64,000 bases of DNA from Mesorhizobium sp. STM 4661 (GTDB lineage: Bacteria; Pseudomonadota; Alphaproteobacteria; Rhizobiales; Rhizobiaceae): contig NZ_CAAF010000052.1 of the NCBI RefSeq assembly GCF_000359125.1, positions 1-64,000 of the forward strand. The letters run 5' to 3'. Below are positions 8,698 to 17,860 of this stretch, one piece after another. The position numbers were made by a program, and so were the translations under genes. Every line of letters starts with the position of its first letter. Positions within the stretch are counted from its first letter, which is position 1. The notes below the pieces were generated by a model that was not told the DNA's origin, searched no databases, and was given only the letters and a program-made list of their open reading frames with translations.

Positions 8698-9606
8698 CTA
8701 TTCCTTGACCGCGCCGGTCATCGAGGAAACGTAGTGCTCGACAAAGAACGAATAAAGCACAACGACCGGCAGTGAACCGATCAGTGCTCCAGCCATCAGC
8801 GCTCCCCACTCATAGACGTCGGAGCGGACAAGCTCCGTGAGTACTCCGACCGGTACAGTCTTGTTTTCGGACGACTGGATGAAAGTCAGGGCATAGATGA
8901 ATTCGTTCCATGACAGGGTGAATGCGAATATGCCGGCGGAAATCAGGCCGGGCACCGACAGCGGCAGCACGATCTTGGTGAGGATCTGCCATCGGCTCGC
9001 CCCGTCAATGAGCGCGCATTCTTCCAGTTCGAACGGGATCGAACGGAAGTAACCCATCAGCAGCCACGTGCAGAAGGGCACCAGGAAGGTCGGGTAGGTG
9101 AGAATGAGCGCAAAGGGCGTGTCGTAAAGCCCAAGGTTGAACACCATCACCGACAGCGGGATGAATAGGATCGAGGGCGGCACGAGATAGGCGAGGAAGA
9201 CCGCGAGGCCGACCTGCCGCGCCCCGGAAAACCGCAGCCGTTCGATCGCATAGGCCGCGAACACCGCAGCCAGCAGCGATAGGAAAGTGGCGGCGGTGGA
9301 AATGATGATCGTGTTGAGCAGCCAGCCCGGATAGGACGTGTCGAAGAGGAGATAGCGGATGTGCTCCAAGGTCGGGTGCACGACCCAGAACGGATTGAAA
9401 TTTGCATAGTCGGTCATTTCGAGATTGGGCTTAACCGCCGTGATCGTCATCCAGTAGAACGGGAACAACAGCACGATCACGAACACCAGCAACGGCAGAT
9501 AGACCGTCACCACGCGCCGCGGCAGGCTCTGAAGGTAGCCCATGCCGCCTTCGTCGAGTTCCGGGCGTTTCGTTTTTGTGATCGCGGCCTTCTTGATCAC
9601 AGCCAT
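8698..9606 (-). CDS. carbohydrate ABC transporter permease (MalG type)
   Basis: This inner-membrane permease belongs to the CUT1-type importer. Several hydrophobic helices are seen, from VYLPLLVFVIVLLFPFYW near residue 30 onward. The cytoplasmic EAA loop reads ECALIDGASRWQILTKIVLPL, which couples to the ATPase. The ATG at 9606 begins two bases after the stop of the upstream permease, so translation is probably coupled. It is the last gene of the four-gene operon read leftward from 13087. Confidence 0.93.
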   Translation of the reverse strand: MAVIKKAAITKTKRPELDEGGMGYLQSLPRRVVTVYLPLLVFVIVLLFPFYWMTITAVKPNLEMTDYANFNPFWVVHPTLEHIRYLLFDTSYPGWLLNTIIISTAATFLSLLAAVFAAYAIERLRFSGARQVGLAVFLAYLVPPSILFIPLSVMVFNLGLYDTPFALILTYPTFLVPFCTWLLMGYFRSIPFELEECALIDGASRWQILTKIVLPLSVPGLISAGIFAFTLSWNEFIYALTFIQSSENKTVPVGVLTELVRSDVYEWGALMAGALIGSLPVVVLYSFFVEHYVSSMTGAVKE

Positions 9607-9607
9607 G

Positions 9608-10558
9608 TCAGTCTCCGCCACCCTGCTGCCATTTGCGGCGTTGCAGGCCAAAATAGCTGAACAGGATCGCCGCAAGCAGGAACGGGATCATGGCGACCGC
9701 GATTGCTGCGCCCTCGCCAAGCTGGCCTCCGGAAATGCCGCGCTGAAAAGACAATGTCGCCATCAAATGGGTGGCATTCACCGGTCCGCCGCGGGTCAGC
9801 ACATAGATCAGCTGGAAATCGGTGAAGGTGAACAGCACCGAAAACGTCATGGTGATGGCGATGATCGGCGTCAGCAGCGGCAGCGTCACATAGCGGAACA
9901 ATTGCCAGCGGCTGGCGCCGTCGAGCGTGGCGGCCTCGTAGAGAGACTGAGGAATCGTCTGCAGGCCGGCAAGCAGCGTGATGGCCACGAACGGAATGCC
10001 GCGCCAGACATTGGCCGCGATGACCGAAGCGCGCGCGTTCTCCGGATCGCCGAGGAAATTGATGCGATGGTCGATCAGGCCCATTTCCATAAGCGCCCAG
10101 GACAGAATGGAGAACTGCGAATCATAGATCCACCAGAAGGCGATGGCCGACAGCACCGTCGGGACCACCCAAGGCAGCAGGACGATCGCGCGGAAGAACG
10201 ATTTGAAGGGAAGGTTCTGATTGAGGATAAGCGCCAGCCAGAGGCCGAGCGCGAACTTCAGGATCGAGGCACTTATCGTGTAGAGCAAGGTGTTGAAGAC
10301 AGAGAGCCAGAAGACGGCGTCATCCCACAGATATTGATAGTTTTCGGTGCCGATGAAGATGCCGGGGCGGCCGATGCGGGCATCCGTGAAGCCGAGCCAG
10401 ACGCCGAGCCCGAGCGGATAGGTCAGGAAAACCAGCAGCAGCGCTGCCGCCGGCAGCATGAAGCCGAAGCCAAGCGCGTTCCGGCTGTCGGCCAAGAGCG
10501 ACAGGCTCCGCGACAGGATCGACGGACGCGGCTGAACGGCAGCGGACGACACGGCCAT
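9608..10558 (-). CDS. sugar ABC transporter permease (MalF type)
   Basis: This is the partner permease of the importer. The first helix is GFGFMLPAAALLLVFLTYPL and the EAA loop is YEAATLDGASRWQLFRYVTL. The ATG at 10558 is preferred over one 15 bases upstream because AGGAG sits 7 bases before it. Length is about 316 residues, usual for the family. Its end abuts the next permease. The substrate is not evident from sequence. Confidence 0.93.
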   Translation of the reverse strand: MAVSSAAVQPRPSILSRSLSLLADSRNALGFGFMLPAAALLLVFLTYPLGLGVWLGFTDARIGRPGIFIGTENYQYLWDDAVFWLSVFNTLLYTISASILKFALGLWLALILNQNLPFKSFFRAIVLLPWVVPTVLSAIAFWWIYDSQFSILSWALMEMGLIDHRINFLGDPENARASVIAANVWRGIPFVAITLLAGLQTIPQSLYEAATLDGASRWQLFRYVTLPLLTPIIAITMTFSVLFTFTDFQLIYVLTRGGPVNATHLMATLSFQRGISGGQLGEGAAIAVAMIPFLLAAILFSYFGLQRRKWQQGGGD

Positions 10559-10636
10559 GGGACGGCTCCTCATAAGGTCTCTGATGGCATGAACCAGACC
10601 GGGCAGCGCGGTCGCGGCTGCCCGGCTCGGCTGTGA

Positions 10637-11962
10637 TCAAACGCGATAGTACCGGTTGGCGCGTTTCTCCGCCTCTTCCATCGCCTCCTGCGGTGTCGCC
10701 TGGCCCGTCACGGCCTTGGCGAACATGTCGACCAGCACATAGTCGGCCATGGTCGCCGCCGAGGCATAACCGAGCGGCCCGGCATATCCATTGGGACGGA
10801 GCGTCGCCGAGGCCTTGGCGTAAGCGGCATTGTTCGGGTCGGCCGTCCACACCGGATTGTTGTCGAAGGCTTTGAGTGTCTGGCAGCAGTAGCCGGCCGA
10901 GGAGGTGATCCACTCGGCCATTTGCTGTTCCTCGAACATGAACTGCAGATACGCTTTGGCCGCATTGGGGTAGGGCGTGTAGTCGAAGATGACGGCCGTG
11001 GTCACCTGGAACAGCTCGACCGATTTCCCGACAGGACCGATCGGCAGGTTGGTCGTGCGGATATCCTTGGCAATTTCAGCCAGTTTCGGATCATTGTCCT
11101 TGTTGATCTTGGCCGTGTTGTACGCGGAAATGCCGTTGGCGATGACGCTGAGCTCGCCGGCCAGGAAGGCGCGGTTGTTGTTCACGTCGAGCCAGCTTTC
11201 GGTGCCGGGAATGAAGGTCTTGTAGAGTTCCTGCGCGTATTCGATCGCCTTGAGGGTCTCAGGGCTGTTGATCGTTACCTTTCCGCTCTCGTCGACCATC
11301 TGGCCGCCGTGGCTCCAAAGCAGCCAGTGAGCGTAGTTGTTGCCGTCGCCGACGCCATGGCCGTGCGTGAAGCCGGCCGGATGTCCTTTTGCCTGCAAGG
11401 CCTTGCAAAGTTCGAGCAAGCCTGCCGTGTCCTTCGGAAACTCCGAGAAGCCAGCCTCTTTCACCCAGCTTTCCCGATAGACGATGGCATTGCCGATGGT
11501 GGCCAAAGGCAGACCGAGGAATTTTCCCTGCCGCGTCGCATATTGCTTTGGTCCGTCGTGCCAGCCGCCGTATTTCGAACCCAGATACTCGCCCAGTTCC
11601 GTCACGTCGTGCAGCTTGTCGGGGTACTGGTGCGGGTCGTCGAACCAGACCAACATGAGATCCGGGCCGGAGCCGACATTGGCGGCAACCGCCGCCTTGG
11701 GGCGAATGTCTTCCCAGCTTTCCTTGTCGACGCGGACCTCGACGCCTGTCGCCTCGGTGAACCGCTTGGTGTTGGCCAGCCATTGATCCTCATCGCCCTG
11801 TACGAACGGCGACCAGCGCAGCATCCGCAGCTTTGCGCCGTCTTCGGGCTTGTATGTCAACCCCTCCTGGGCAAAGGCGGAAGAACCGACGAACCGGCTT
11901 CCCAAGGCTCCCGCCGCCACGCCGGCGGTGGTGCGGATCACGTCACGTCTGGTGAATTTCAT
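10637..11962 (-). CDS. extracellular sugar-binding protein of the ABC importer (family 1)
   Basis: This 441-residue periplasmic binding protein has an N-terminal RRDVIRTTAGVAAGALG, a twin-arginine-like signal, with an AFA cleavage site near residue 31. The mature part opens with LRMLRWSPFVQGDEDQWL and has the SGPDLMLVWFDDP segment near residue 100, a family 1 (MalE-like) solute-binding pattern. It delivers ligand to the two permeases encoded downstream. A gap of about 80 bp to the permeases and 36 bp to the ATPase supports one operon. No catabolic enzyme or regulator lies in the operon, so the sugar cannot be inferred. Confidence 0.92.
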   Translation of the reverse strand: MKFTRRDVIRTTAGVAAGALGSRFVGSSAFAQEGLTYKPEDGAKLRMLRWSPFVQGDEDQWLANTKRFTEATGVEVRVDKESWEDIRPKAAVAANVGSGPDLMLVWFDDPHQYPDKLHDVTELGEYLGSKYGGWHDGPKQYATRQGKFLGLPLATIGNAIVYRESWVKEAGFSEFPKDTAGLLELCKALQAKGHPAGFTHGHGVGDGNNYAHWLLWSHGGQMVDESGKVTINSPETLKAIEYAQELYKTFIPGTESWLDVNNNRAFLAGELSVIANGISAYNTAKINKDNDPKLAEIAKDIRTTNLPIGPVGKSVELFQVTTAVIFDYTPYPNAAKAYLQFMFEEQQMAEWITSSAGYCCQTLKAFDNNPVWTADPNNAAYAKASATLRPNGYAGPLGYASAATMADYVLVDMFAKAVTGQATPQEAMEEAEKRANRYYRV

Positions 11963-11998
11963 GCTCGTCTCCTCCTGTTTATTTCCTCGCTGCGGTTC

Positions 11999-13087
11999 TT
12001 ACTGCCGGGTTCGCATTTCGAAGCGCTGCCCGGTTTCGCCATGAAAGAGATGGATGAGACCCGGGTCGGCCGAGAGCCGTACGGTTTCGCCCGGAGTGAA
12101 GGAATGGCGTTCCCGGAAATTCGCGACGATCTCGTCACCGCCGGCCGTCCGGCCGATGAGCTGCACTTCCGACCCGGTCGGCTCGACCACCACTACAGTG
12201 ACTGGAATGCCTTCTCCTTCGGATAGCCGCAGATGCTCGGGTCGTATCCCCAGCACCACCTGCTCGCCGTTGCCGATCGAAGGTACCGCGGCCAGCGGTA
12301 GGGAAATCCCCCCGGAGCCGCGAAAAGACGGTGAGCCGCCGTCAGTTGCGATTTCGCCTCTCAGCATGTTCATGGCGGGCGAGCCGATAAAGCTGGCGAC
12401 AAAGAGATTGTTCGGCCGGTCGTAGAGTTCCAATGGCGGCCCGATCTGCTCGACGAGGCCGTCATGCATGACGACGATCTTGTCGGCCATGGTCATCGCC
12501 TCGATCTGGTCATGCGTGACATAGACCGTCGTGGTTTTTAGACGTTGGTGCAGTTCCTTGATCTCGGCGCGCATTTGGACCCTGAGCTTGGCGTCGAGAT
12601 TGCTGAGTGGCTCGTCAAACAGGAAGACCTGCGGATCGCGCACGATCGCCCGGCCCATGGCGACGCGCTGGCGCTGGCCACCGGACAACTGGCGAGGATA
12701 GCGCGCCAGCAATGGCACCAGCCCCAGGATTTCGGCCGCGCGCTGGACGCTGGCGCCGCTCTCGGCTTTAGAAACACCCTTGAGCATGAGCGAGAACGCC
12801 ATGTTCTCGGCGACGGTCATGTGCGGGTAGAGCGCGTAGTTCTGGAAGACCATGGCGACGTCGCGTTCCTTTGGCGCAACGTTGTTGACGACGCGCTCGC
12901 CAATGGCGATCTCGCCCCGCGAGATCTTTTCCAGGCCGGCGATCATCCTGAGAAGGGTTGATTTTCCGCAACCCGACGGCCCGACCAGCGTGACGAATTC
13001 GCCATCGTCAATGCTCACGCTGACACCGTGGAGAACCTCGACGGTTCCAAACGATTTATAGACATCGCCAATCGCGACAGACGCCAT
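11999..13087 (-). CDS. sugar ABC transporter ATP-binding protein (MalK/UgpC type)
   Basis: This 362-residue ATPase powers the importer. Walker A is GPSGCGKST (residues 36-44), the signature LSGGQ is at 134-138, Walker B is VFLFDEP at 154-160, and the switch is YVTHDQ near 195. The C-terminal 120 residues form the TOBE/OB regulatory domain typical of CUT1 ATPases. It is the first gene of the operon, so the promoter should lie in 13088-13266. MalK-like ATPases sometimes serve several importers. Confidence 0.95.
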   Translation of the reverse strand: MASVAIGDVYKSFGTVEVLHGVSVSIDDGEFVTLVGPSGCGKSTLLRMIAGLEKISRGEIAIGERVVNNVAPKERDVAMVFQNYALYPHMTVAENMAFSLMLKGVSKAESGASVQRAAEILGLVPLLARYPRQLSGGQRQRVAMGRAIVRDPQVFLFDEPLSNLDAKLRVQMRAEIKELHQRLKTTTVYVTHDQIEAMTMADKIVVMHDGLVEQIGPPLELYDRPNNLFVASFIGSPAMNMLRGEIATDGGSPSFRGSGGISLPLAAVPSIGNGEQVVLGIRPEHLRLSEGEGIPVTVVVVEPTGSEVQLIGRTAGGDEIVANFRERHSFTPGETVRLSADPGLIHLFHGETGQRFEMRTRQ

Positions 13088-13266
13088 CGATCTCCTCCCG
13101 ATCGGTCCTCACGACATCGTCGAAGGAAACCGCTTCCCGTCTGGCTCGCGATATCCAAGCTCCTCCTTGGTCACGCGGCAAAAACGGTGGCGTTACCAAA
13201 CTGGCCTGTAAAGCGGCCGCGCGGCAAGCGTTTTCTTCGTCGCCACCGATCGAGGGCGACGCCAGC

Positions 13267-13506
13267 CTAGTCGGAAACTTCGGTTTGCGGCCGGTCACGG
13301 CCGTCTGCCAGTTCGTCGTGCCATTTGCCGTCGGCGTCCTCATACTGGATGCCGTCCGTGGTGCCGGCGACCTGCTGCTCGGCCGAGGCGATCTCGGCGG
13401 CGCGCAGTGCGTCCTGGTGATTGGGGAACGTCTCGGAGAATGTCGAGCCGACCTTGTAGGCCCAGCCCCCATCATGCTCGACGATCTTGTAAGTCAGCTT
13501 GGCCAT
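13267..13506 (-). CDS. DUF2188-like small protein
   Basis: This 79-residue protein starts MAKLTYKIVEHDGGWAYKVG and carries FSETFPNHQDALRAAEIA and an acidic end with EDADGKWHDE. This is the DUF2188 layout: a short two-strand-helix domain of unknown function, common in rhizobia. The ribosome site GGAGG precedes the ATG. It is 30 bp downstream of the DUF982 gene on the same strand, so the two small genes may be cotranscribed. It is cytoplasmic with no known activity. Confidence 0.8.
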   Translation of the reverse strand: MAKLTYKIVEHDGGWAYKVGSTFSETFPNHQDALRAAEIASAEQQVAGTTDGIQYEDADGKWHDELADGRDRPQTEVSD

Positions 13507-13536
13507 GAAGTCCTCCGGTTGAAAAGCCTCATCTGC

Positions 13537-13815
13537 TCAATGCAGCCTGCCGTCGGGCAATCTCTCGTCGGGAACCAGCACCTCCGATTCCTTCGCCGCC
13601 TCGATCAGTGCCCGGCGCGCGTCCGCGGTCGAACGATAACCTTCCAGCACTTTGAGGCAAGTGTCGAGGGCATCGCGATGCCGAGGGCCGCGATTGAGCG
13701 GCCAGGTCGTCATCAGACACTCGGCCGCCTCCTGGGTGCTGCGGATCTCGCGATATTTGCCGACATGGCCAAGTTCGACCACGACAGGCTTTTCAAACGG
13801 CTTGTTGTCCACCAT
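13537..13815 (-). CDS. DUF982 domain protein
   Basis: This product of about 92 residues opens MVDNKPFEKPVVVELGHVGK. It carries the DUF982 pattern: IRSTQEAAECLMTTWP, then GPRHRDALDTCLKVLEG and a final alanine-rich helix. DUF982 proteins are small rhizobial proteins of unknown role, present in many copies per genome. The ATG at 13815 is preferred, and a TTG nine bases upstream is an alternative. It sits just before the DUF2188 gene. Confidence 0.82.
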   Translation of the reverse strand: MVDNKPFEKPVVVELGHVGKYREIRSTQEAAECLMTTWPLNRGPRHRDALDTCLKVLEGYRSTADARRALIEAAKESEVLVPDERLPDGRLH

Positions 13816-13865
13816 CGCCGCCAACGCGGAGCGGCCGATTTGGTTGCAAGTTTATCTTCTCGTTT

Positions 13866-13914
13866 GACCATGATCTTTCCGAAAACCGGATTCCACTTTT
13901 CGGGATCATGGTTC
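13866..13914. repeat. palindromic intergenic repeat (RPE-like)
   Basis: The arms ACCATGATC and GATCATGGT enclose inner CCGAAAA and TTTTCGG arms, forming one long imperfect hairpin between the DUF982 gene and the SH3 pseudogene. This is a well-known type of Rhizobiales extragenic palindrome. It may act as a transcript end for the SH3 gene. Confidence 0.75.
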
Positions 13915-13944
13915 AGACTGCGCGTAAAAGTGTCAGTAAAAGCC

Positions 13945-14258
13945 TCAATAGCCGCAGTCGTTGCGCATACAGCGTGCGTTCGCCCAGCCCGTCGCGCCAC
14001 CGATTCCGACCTTGTACCAGTTGCCGCGCCGGTCGAAGATCTCGGTATGATCGCCATTGAACAATTGGCCGATCATGCGCGACGACGAATTCGGCCGCGC
14101 CCGCACGGCGAGAAACCGCTTCCCGTTGCGAGATTGTAGTGCCTGGAAAGGCCGTGCACCCTGCGTTCGCAATATTGCGCGCCGGCCGGCGCAGACACAC
14201 CAAATAACAGTCCGGCCGCAACCATTGCGGCCACCGGATGGATTGCCCTGAACGACAT
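13945..14258 (-). pseudogene. exported SH3-domain protein with a probable frameshift
   Basis: The first frame, from an ATG at 14258 behind GGGAG, encodes a signal peptide (MSFRAIHPVAAMVAAGLLFG...APAGA) and continues QYCERRVHGLSRHYNLATGS. It then runs into a stop. The second frame encodes FLAVRARPNSSSRMIGQLFN and DRRGNWYKVGIGGATGWANA, a bacterial SH3 domain. Adding one base to the A run at 14113-14115 would join them into a 104-residue protein. The SH3 part may bind peptidoglycan or envelope proteins. A sequencing error is a real alternative. Confidence 0.7.
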
Positions 14259-14405
14259 GACTTTGCTCCCAACCCTGGCCGCGTCAATCCGCAGCCTACC
14301 CCAGGATCCCAACCCCAAGGACCAATATTCGGGCCGATTAAAGCGAAGCTGTGGCACGCTGTCCAGCGACGCGCACCGCATGGTCGGTCACAATCAGCGG
14401 GGCGG

Positions 14406-15509
14406 TCAGCCCGCCGCCTTCATCCAGTGCTGCATGGTCGTAACCGAGCGGGCAAGCTGCGGCGCCGGGTGGATTTTCTCGCCGAAAGTCGCCGCCGCGC
14501 GCCACGCCCAGCGCGGATCGGCAAGGAAGGCGCGGGCCAGCGCCACCATGTCGGCGCGGCCGTCGGCGACGATCGCCTCGGCCTGCTTGGGATCGTCTAT
14601 CAGGCCGACGGCCCGCGTCGGGATGCCGGCGCCCTTGCGCACCGCTTCCGCCAGATGCACCTGGTAGCCCGGACCCGTCGGCAGCTTCTGCAGGGGTGAA
14701 TTGCCGCCGCTCGAGCAGCAGAGATAGGCCACACCGGCCGCCTTCAATGCCTTGGCCACCTCGATCGCGTCCTCGACATCGAAGCCGCCATCGACCCATT
14801 CCTTGACCGACAGGCGGGCTCCAAGCATCAGCTTCGGGACGGCCTTTCTCACCGCCTTGGCAATCTCGACGACAAACCGCATGCGGTTTTCCAGCGAGCC
14901 GCCCCAGCGGTCGGTGCGCTGGTTGGAAAGCGGCGACAGGAACTGGAAGATCAGATAGCCATGCGCGGCGTGCAGTTCGATGAAGTCGAAGCCCGCGCGT
15001 TCGGCGCGCCTGGCCGCATCGGCGAAGCGTTCGATGATTTGCACGATCTCGTCGTCCTCCAGCGCCCGCGGCACTTGCCAGCCCGTGTCGTAGGCAATTG
15101 CCGAGGCAGACACGATCGGCCACGGGTCCTGATCCGGCTTCAGCGGTCCGCCGCCTTCCCACGGTTTCTGGTTGGAGGCCTTGCGGCCGGCATGGGCAAG
15201 CTGGGTACCGAATTTCGTGCCGGGGGCGGCGACGCGCTTGGCGGCGTCCAGGGTGCGCCGGGCGGCAGCCTCGTTGTCGTCGGAATAAAGACCAAGGCAG
15301 CCATGCGAGATGCGGCCGCGCCGCTCGACGTCGGTCATCTCGACCGTGACCATGCCGGCGCCGGACATGGCGAGATTCATCCAGTGATACAGGTGCCAGT
15401 CGCTGGCGGAGCCGTCATCGGCGGAATACTGGCACATCGGCGCGACCGCTATGCGGTTCGGGAAAGTAAGGCCATCAAGCGTGATCGGCTGGAAAAGAGA
15501 TGTGGTCAT
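14406..15509 (-). CDS. NADH:flavin oxidoreductase, old yellow enzyme family (YqjM-like)
   Basis: This FMN-dependent ene-reductase is about 367 residues long. The YqjM-class residues are present: APMCQYS with Cys26 and Tyr28, HAGRK at 106-110, and the substrate-activating pair H180/H183 in HAAHGY. The FMN phosphate site is near GLIDDPKQAE and DMVALARAFLADP. These enzymes reduce activated C=C bonds of enals, enones and nitroesters. The ATG at 15509 has GGAG upstream, and a TTG one codon earlier is the alternative. It is divergent from the nudK-like gene. Confidence 0.92.
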   Translation of the reverse strand: MTTSLFQPITLDGLTFPNRIAVAPMCQYSADDGSASDWHLYHWMNLAMSGAGMVTVEMTDVERRGRISHGCLGLYSDDNEAAARRTLDAAKRVAAPGTKFGTQLAHAGRKASNQKPWEGGGPLKPDQDPWPIVSASAIAYDTGWQVPRALEDDEIVQIIERFADAARRAERAGFDFIELHAAHGYLIFQFLSPLSNQRTDRWGGSLENRMRFVVEIAKAVRKAVPKLMLGARLSVKEWVDGGFDVEDAIEVAKALKAAGVAYLCCSSGGNSPLQKLPTGPGYQVHLAEAVRKGAGIPTRAVGLIDDPKQAEAIVADGRADMVALARAFLADPRWAWRAAATFGEKIHPAPQLARSVTTMQHWMKAAG

Positions 15510-15729
15510 CAAAATGAGCTCCGGGAGGGTCGTCGCTATTTAGGCAATGGATCGCGGCTGCGCCAGACACGAGGCGGTGAAACGTGCTCTGGACCAATCG
15601 CTGTCAGGATTGCGCAAAAACCGGTTCGAGGCTAACGCATGACCGAAATCGGCAGTGCCGCAGCATCCTTCGCGCGTCCAGAGCGACGTGCGGCGCTGTA
15701 GCCTTCGCACCGGCAGCACGGAGTCCGTC

Positions 15730-16308
15730 ATGGAAGATCGCGTTCGCATCCGTTCGGAGGAAATTCTCTCCGACGACTGGGCGGTCCTGAAAAAGACCAT
15801 CCTCGATTATCGCCGGCGCGACGGGCAGTGGGAGACGCAGATCCGCCAGACCTATGATCGTGGCGACGGCGCGGTGATCCTACCTTATGATCCGGAGCGC
15901 TCGACGGTGCTCCTGGTGCGGCAGTTCCGCTACCCGGCCTATGTCACCGGCCACCGCGAGCCGTTGATCGAGGCCTGCGCCGGACTGCTCGATGAAAACG
16001 ATCCGGAAACCTGCATCCGCAAGGAGGCCGAGGAGGAGCTCGGCTACCGGCTGCAGGACGTGGAACGGCTGTTTGCGCCTTACATGAGCCCCGGCAGCGT
16101 GACCGAGCGGCTTTGGTTCTTCATCGCGCGCTATTCGCCCGCCGACCGCATCTCGGCCGGTGGCGGTGCGCCGGAAGAAGGCGAGGACATCGAAGTGCTG
16201 GAGATGCCGCTCGACGAAGCCCTGGCCGGCATTGCCGACGGCCGCATCGTCGATGCCAAGACGATCATCCTGATCCAGCACCTGAAGCTGAACCCGATCC
16301 GGGCTTGA
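15730..16308 (+). CDS. Nudix nucleoside-diphosphate-sugar pyrophosphatase (NudK/AdpP-like)
   Basis: This 192-residue protein has a Nudix box at 85-107 (AGLLDENDPETCIRKEAEEE, G, Y), the form seen in NudK and ADP-ribose/ADP-sugar pyrophosphatases. VLLVRQFRYPAYVTG precedes it and the characteristic YMSPGSVTERLWFF follows. It is likely to cleave GDP-mannose or ADP-ribose type substrates. The ATG at 15730 (MEDRVRIRSEEIL) fits the family start, and a longer upstream frame is not supported. The TupA-like gene begins four bases after its stop, so the two are probably cotranscribed. Confidence 0.9.
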   Translation: MEDRVRIRSEEILSDDWAVLKKTILDYRRRDGQWETQIRQTYDRGDGAVILPYDPERSTVLLVRQFRYPAYVTGHREPLIEACAGLLDENDPETCIRKEAEEELGYRLQDVERLFAPYMSPGSVTERLWFFIARYSPADRISAGGGAPEEGEDIEVLEMPLDEALAGIADGRIVDAKTIILIQHLKLNPIRA

Positions 16309-16311
16309 TCC

Positions 16312-17301
16312 ATGCATGGGCCTGGACATCGCAGGGGCGCACGCCAGCAGCCGGGCCGGCTGAAACGCGTTGGCGCGAAGGCGTTTCTTCTGGTCTTGAA
16401 TGTTGCGCTGCTGGTCCGTTACCGGCGCCTGACCCAGCGCTTCTTCGAAAGGATGCGGCATCTGCCGAACTTCGCTGCCCCGGCGACCTTCACGGAAAAG
16501 ATACATTGGCGCAAGATTTTCGATGACGACCCGCGATTTGCGGTCGTGCTCGACAAGCTGAAAGCCAAGCAGTTCGTCAGGGATCGGCTTCCCTGGCTGC
16601 ATGTTCCGGCTGCGCTGTGGCAAGGCGACAACCCGCGCGACATTCCCTTCGGCGGATTGAAGGTCCCCTATATCGTCAAATGCAATCACGGCTGCGCCAT
16701 GAATGCCGTCGTTGCGGATCCCGCTCAGGTCGACGGCAACGCAATCATTGCCGACATGACCCGGCACCTCGCCGAGACCTATGGCGACCGCAAGCTGGAA
16801 CGCAGCTACGCCCATATCGAGCGCAAGGTCTTCGTCGAGGCGCTGATCGGCAAGGATCAGGCCTATCAGCCCATCGACTACAAGTTCAATGTAGTCGCCG
16901 GTCGTGTCGCTCTTGTCGTGGTCACCGCCTTCCGCTCGAGCGTCCGCAAAACGGCACTTTTCGATCGCGACTGGCGGCGGCTGGCAGTCGCCCAGGGCGG
17001 CATCGACGCGACGCTGGAAATTGCCCGGCCGGAAAGCTTCTCACGCATGGTCGAGGCGGCCGAAACTCTGGGCAGCGAATTCGACATGATACGGGTCGAT
17101 TTCTACGAGGACGCAGGCGAACCGGTCTTCGGAGAATTCACGATCTATCCCCGCAGCGGCCTGCAGCAGTTCGATCCGCCAGCCTTCGATCGTGAGCTCG
17201 GCGCGCGCTGGGACATTGCCGCGTCCCGCTATCTGAAGTGCCCGCCGGGCTGGTTTGCGCGCTGGCACAGGGCAGCACTTGCCGCTGCCGGCCACATCTG
17301 A
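16312..17301 (+). CDS. TupA-like ATP-grasp protein
   Basis: This 329-residue protein shows the TupA/ATP-grasp pattern: FTEKIHWRKIFDDDPRF near 60, KCNHGCAMNAVV near 125, ERKVFVEALIG near 172, YKFNVVAGRVALVVV near 190, and the metal-site-like segment MIRVDFYEDAGEPVFGEFTI near 260. In Gram-positive bacteria TupA makes teichuronopeptide. In Gram-negatives these proteins often lie in polysaccharide loci and may ligate an amino acid to a sugar. Here the only neighbour is a nucleotide-sugar pyrophosphatase-like Nudix gene, loosely in line with envelope glycan work. Just downstream the tRNA-Leu fragment array begins. Confidence 0.82.
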   Translation: MHGPGHRRGARQQPGRLKRVGAKAFLLVLNVALLVRYRRLTQRFFERMRHLPNFAAPATFTEKIHWRKIFDDDPRFAVVLDKLKAKQFVRDRLPWLHVPAALWQGDNPRDIPFGGLKVPYIVKCNHGCAMNAVVADPAQVDGNAIIADMTRHLAETYGDRKLERSYAHIERKVFVEALIGKDQAYQPIDYKFNVVAGRVALVVVTAFRSSVRKTALFDRDWRRLAVAQGGIDATLEIARPESFSRMVEAAETLGSEFDMIRVDFYEDAGEPVFGEFTIYPRSGLQQFDPPAFDRELGARWDIAASRYLKCPPGWFARWHRAALAAAGHI

Positions 17302-17335
17302 CCAGGAACGGCCGCCATTGTTTGCTGGTGCGGAC

Positions 17336-17370
17336 GGAAATCGAACCCGTAGGATCAGAGAGGCTGATTT
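17336..17370 (-). repeat. degenerate copy of a tRNA-Leu 3' end (outer att-like)
   Basis: TGGTGCGGACG, then GAAATCGAACCCGTAGGATC, then AGAG resembles the 3' end (CCA, acceptor, T arm) of tRNA-Leu on the minus strand, with a small deletion in the T stem. It is most like the second copy at 17861. It is too broken to be a tRNA and probably marks an old integration boundary. Confidence 0.6.
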
Positions 17371-17457
17371 CAGGTCCGTTGAGGCCCTTGCGCATTGCTG
17401 ATAGGCTGACGTTGCGGCAGCACAGGAAAGGAAAAGGGGAAAAGAAGGGGAAATTCC

Positions 17458-17736
17458 ATGATCAATCGCAGTTCGTCCACCCGCGCAGTCGCCGTTTGCG
17501 GCATGCTGGCGCTCTCGTCAGTGGCCGGCAACGGCTTGGACGGCGTCTCGGGATTCCGCTTCGTCGGCGCGGCGGAGGCAAAGACAATCGTCATCCAGAG
17601 GACAACCATCTACATCAACACTCTGCCCAAAGGATGCGTAAAGACCACCTACAGCGGCGGTATCGTCGTTTGGAAATGCGGGACGAAATATTACCAGCCC
17701 TACAACAACCGCTACGTGCTCGTTTACATCAAGTAA
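17458..17736 (+). CDS. small exported hypothetical protein
   Basis: This 92-residue product has an N-terminal hydrophobic segment (AVAVCGMLALSSVAGNGL) compatible with a signal peptide. A short mature domain follows with TIVIQRTTIYINTLPKGCVK and VVWKCGTKYYQPYNN, containing two cysteines. AAGGGG lies upstream of the ATG. I do not recognise the family. It lies between the two partial tRNA-Leu copies, so it may have arrived with an integrated element, though its base composition does not stand out clearly. Confidence 0.65.
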   Translation: MINRSSSTRAVAVCGMLALSSVAGNGLDGVSGFRFVGAAEAKTIVIQRTTIYINTLPKGCVKTTYSGGIVVWKCGTKYYQPYNNRYVLVYIK

Positions 17737-17860
17737 GCGCGCAGGCCTCCGGGGAGAAGCTTTACAGCAGCCGGTGTTCGCGAGACATGGCACGCCGGCC
17801 GCCGCAACAGGGGCGTTCCCTGGAGATCCTCCATTTGCTTGGAAGTGCTGCAGCTTGGAG

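Noticed and set aside
10922..12226. A 434-residue plus-strand frame across the sugar-binding protein and ATPase
   Set aside because: It is antisense to two genes with clear motifs and has no recognisable domain.
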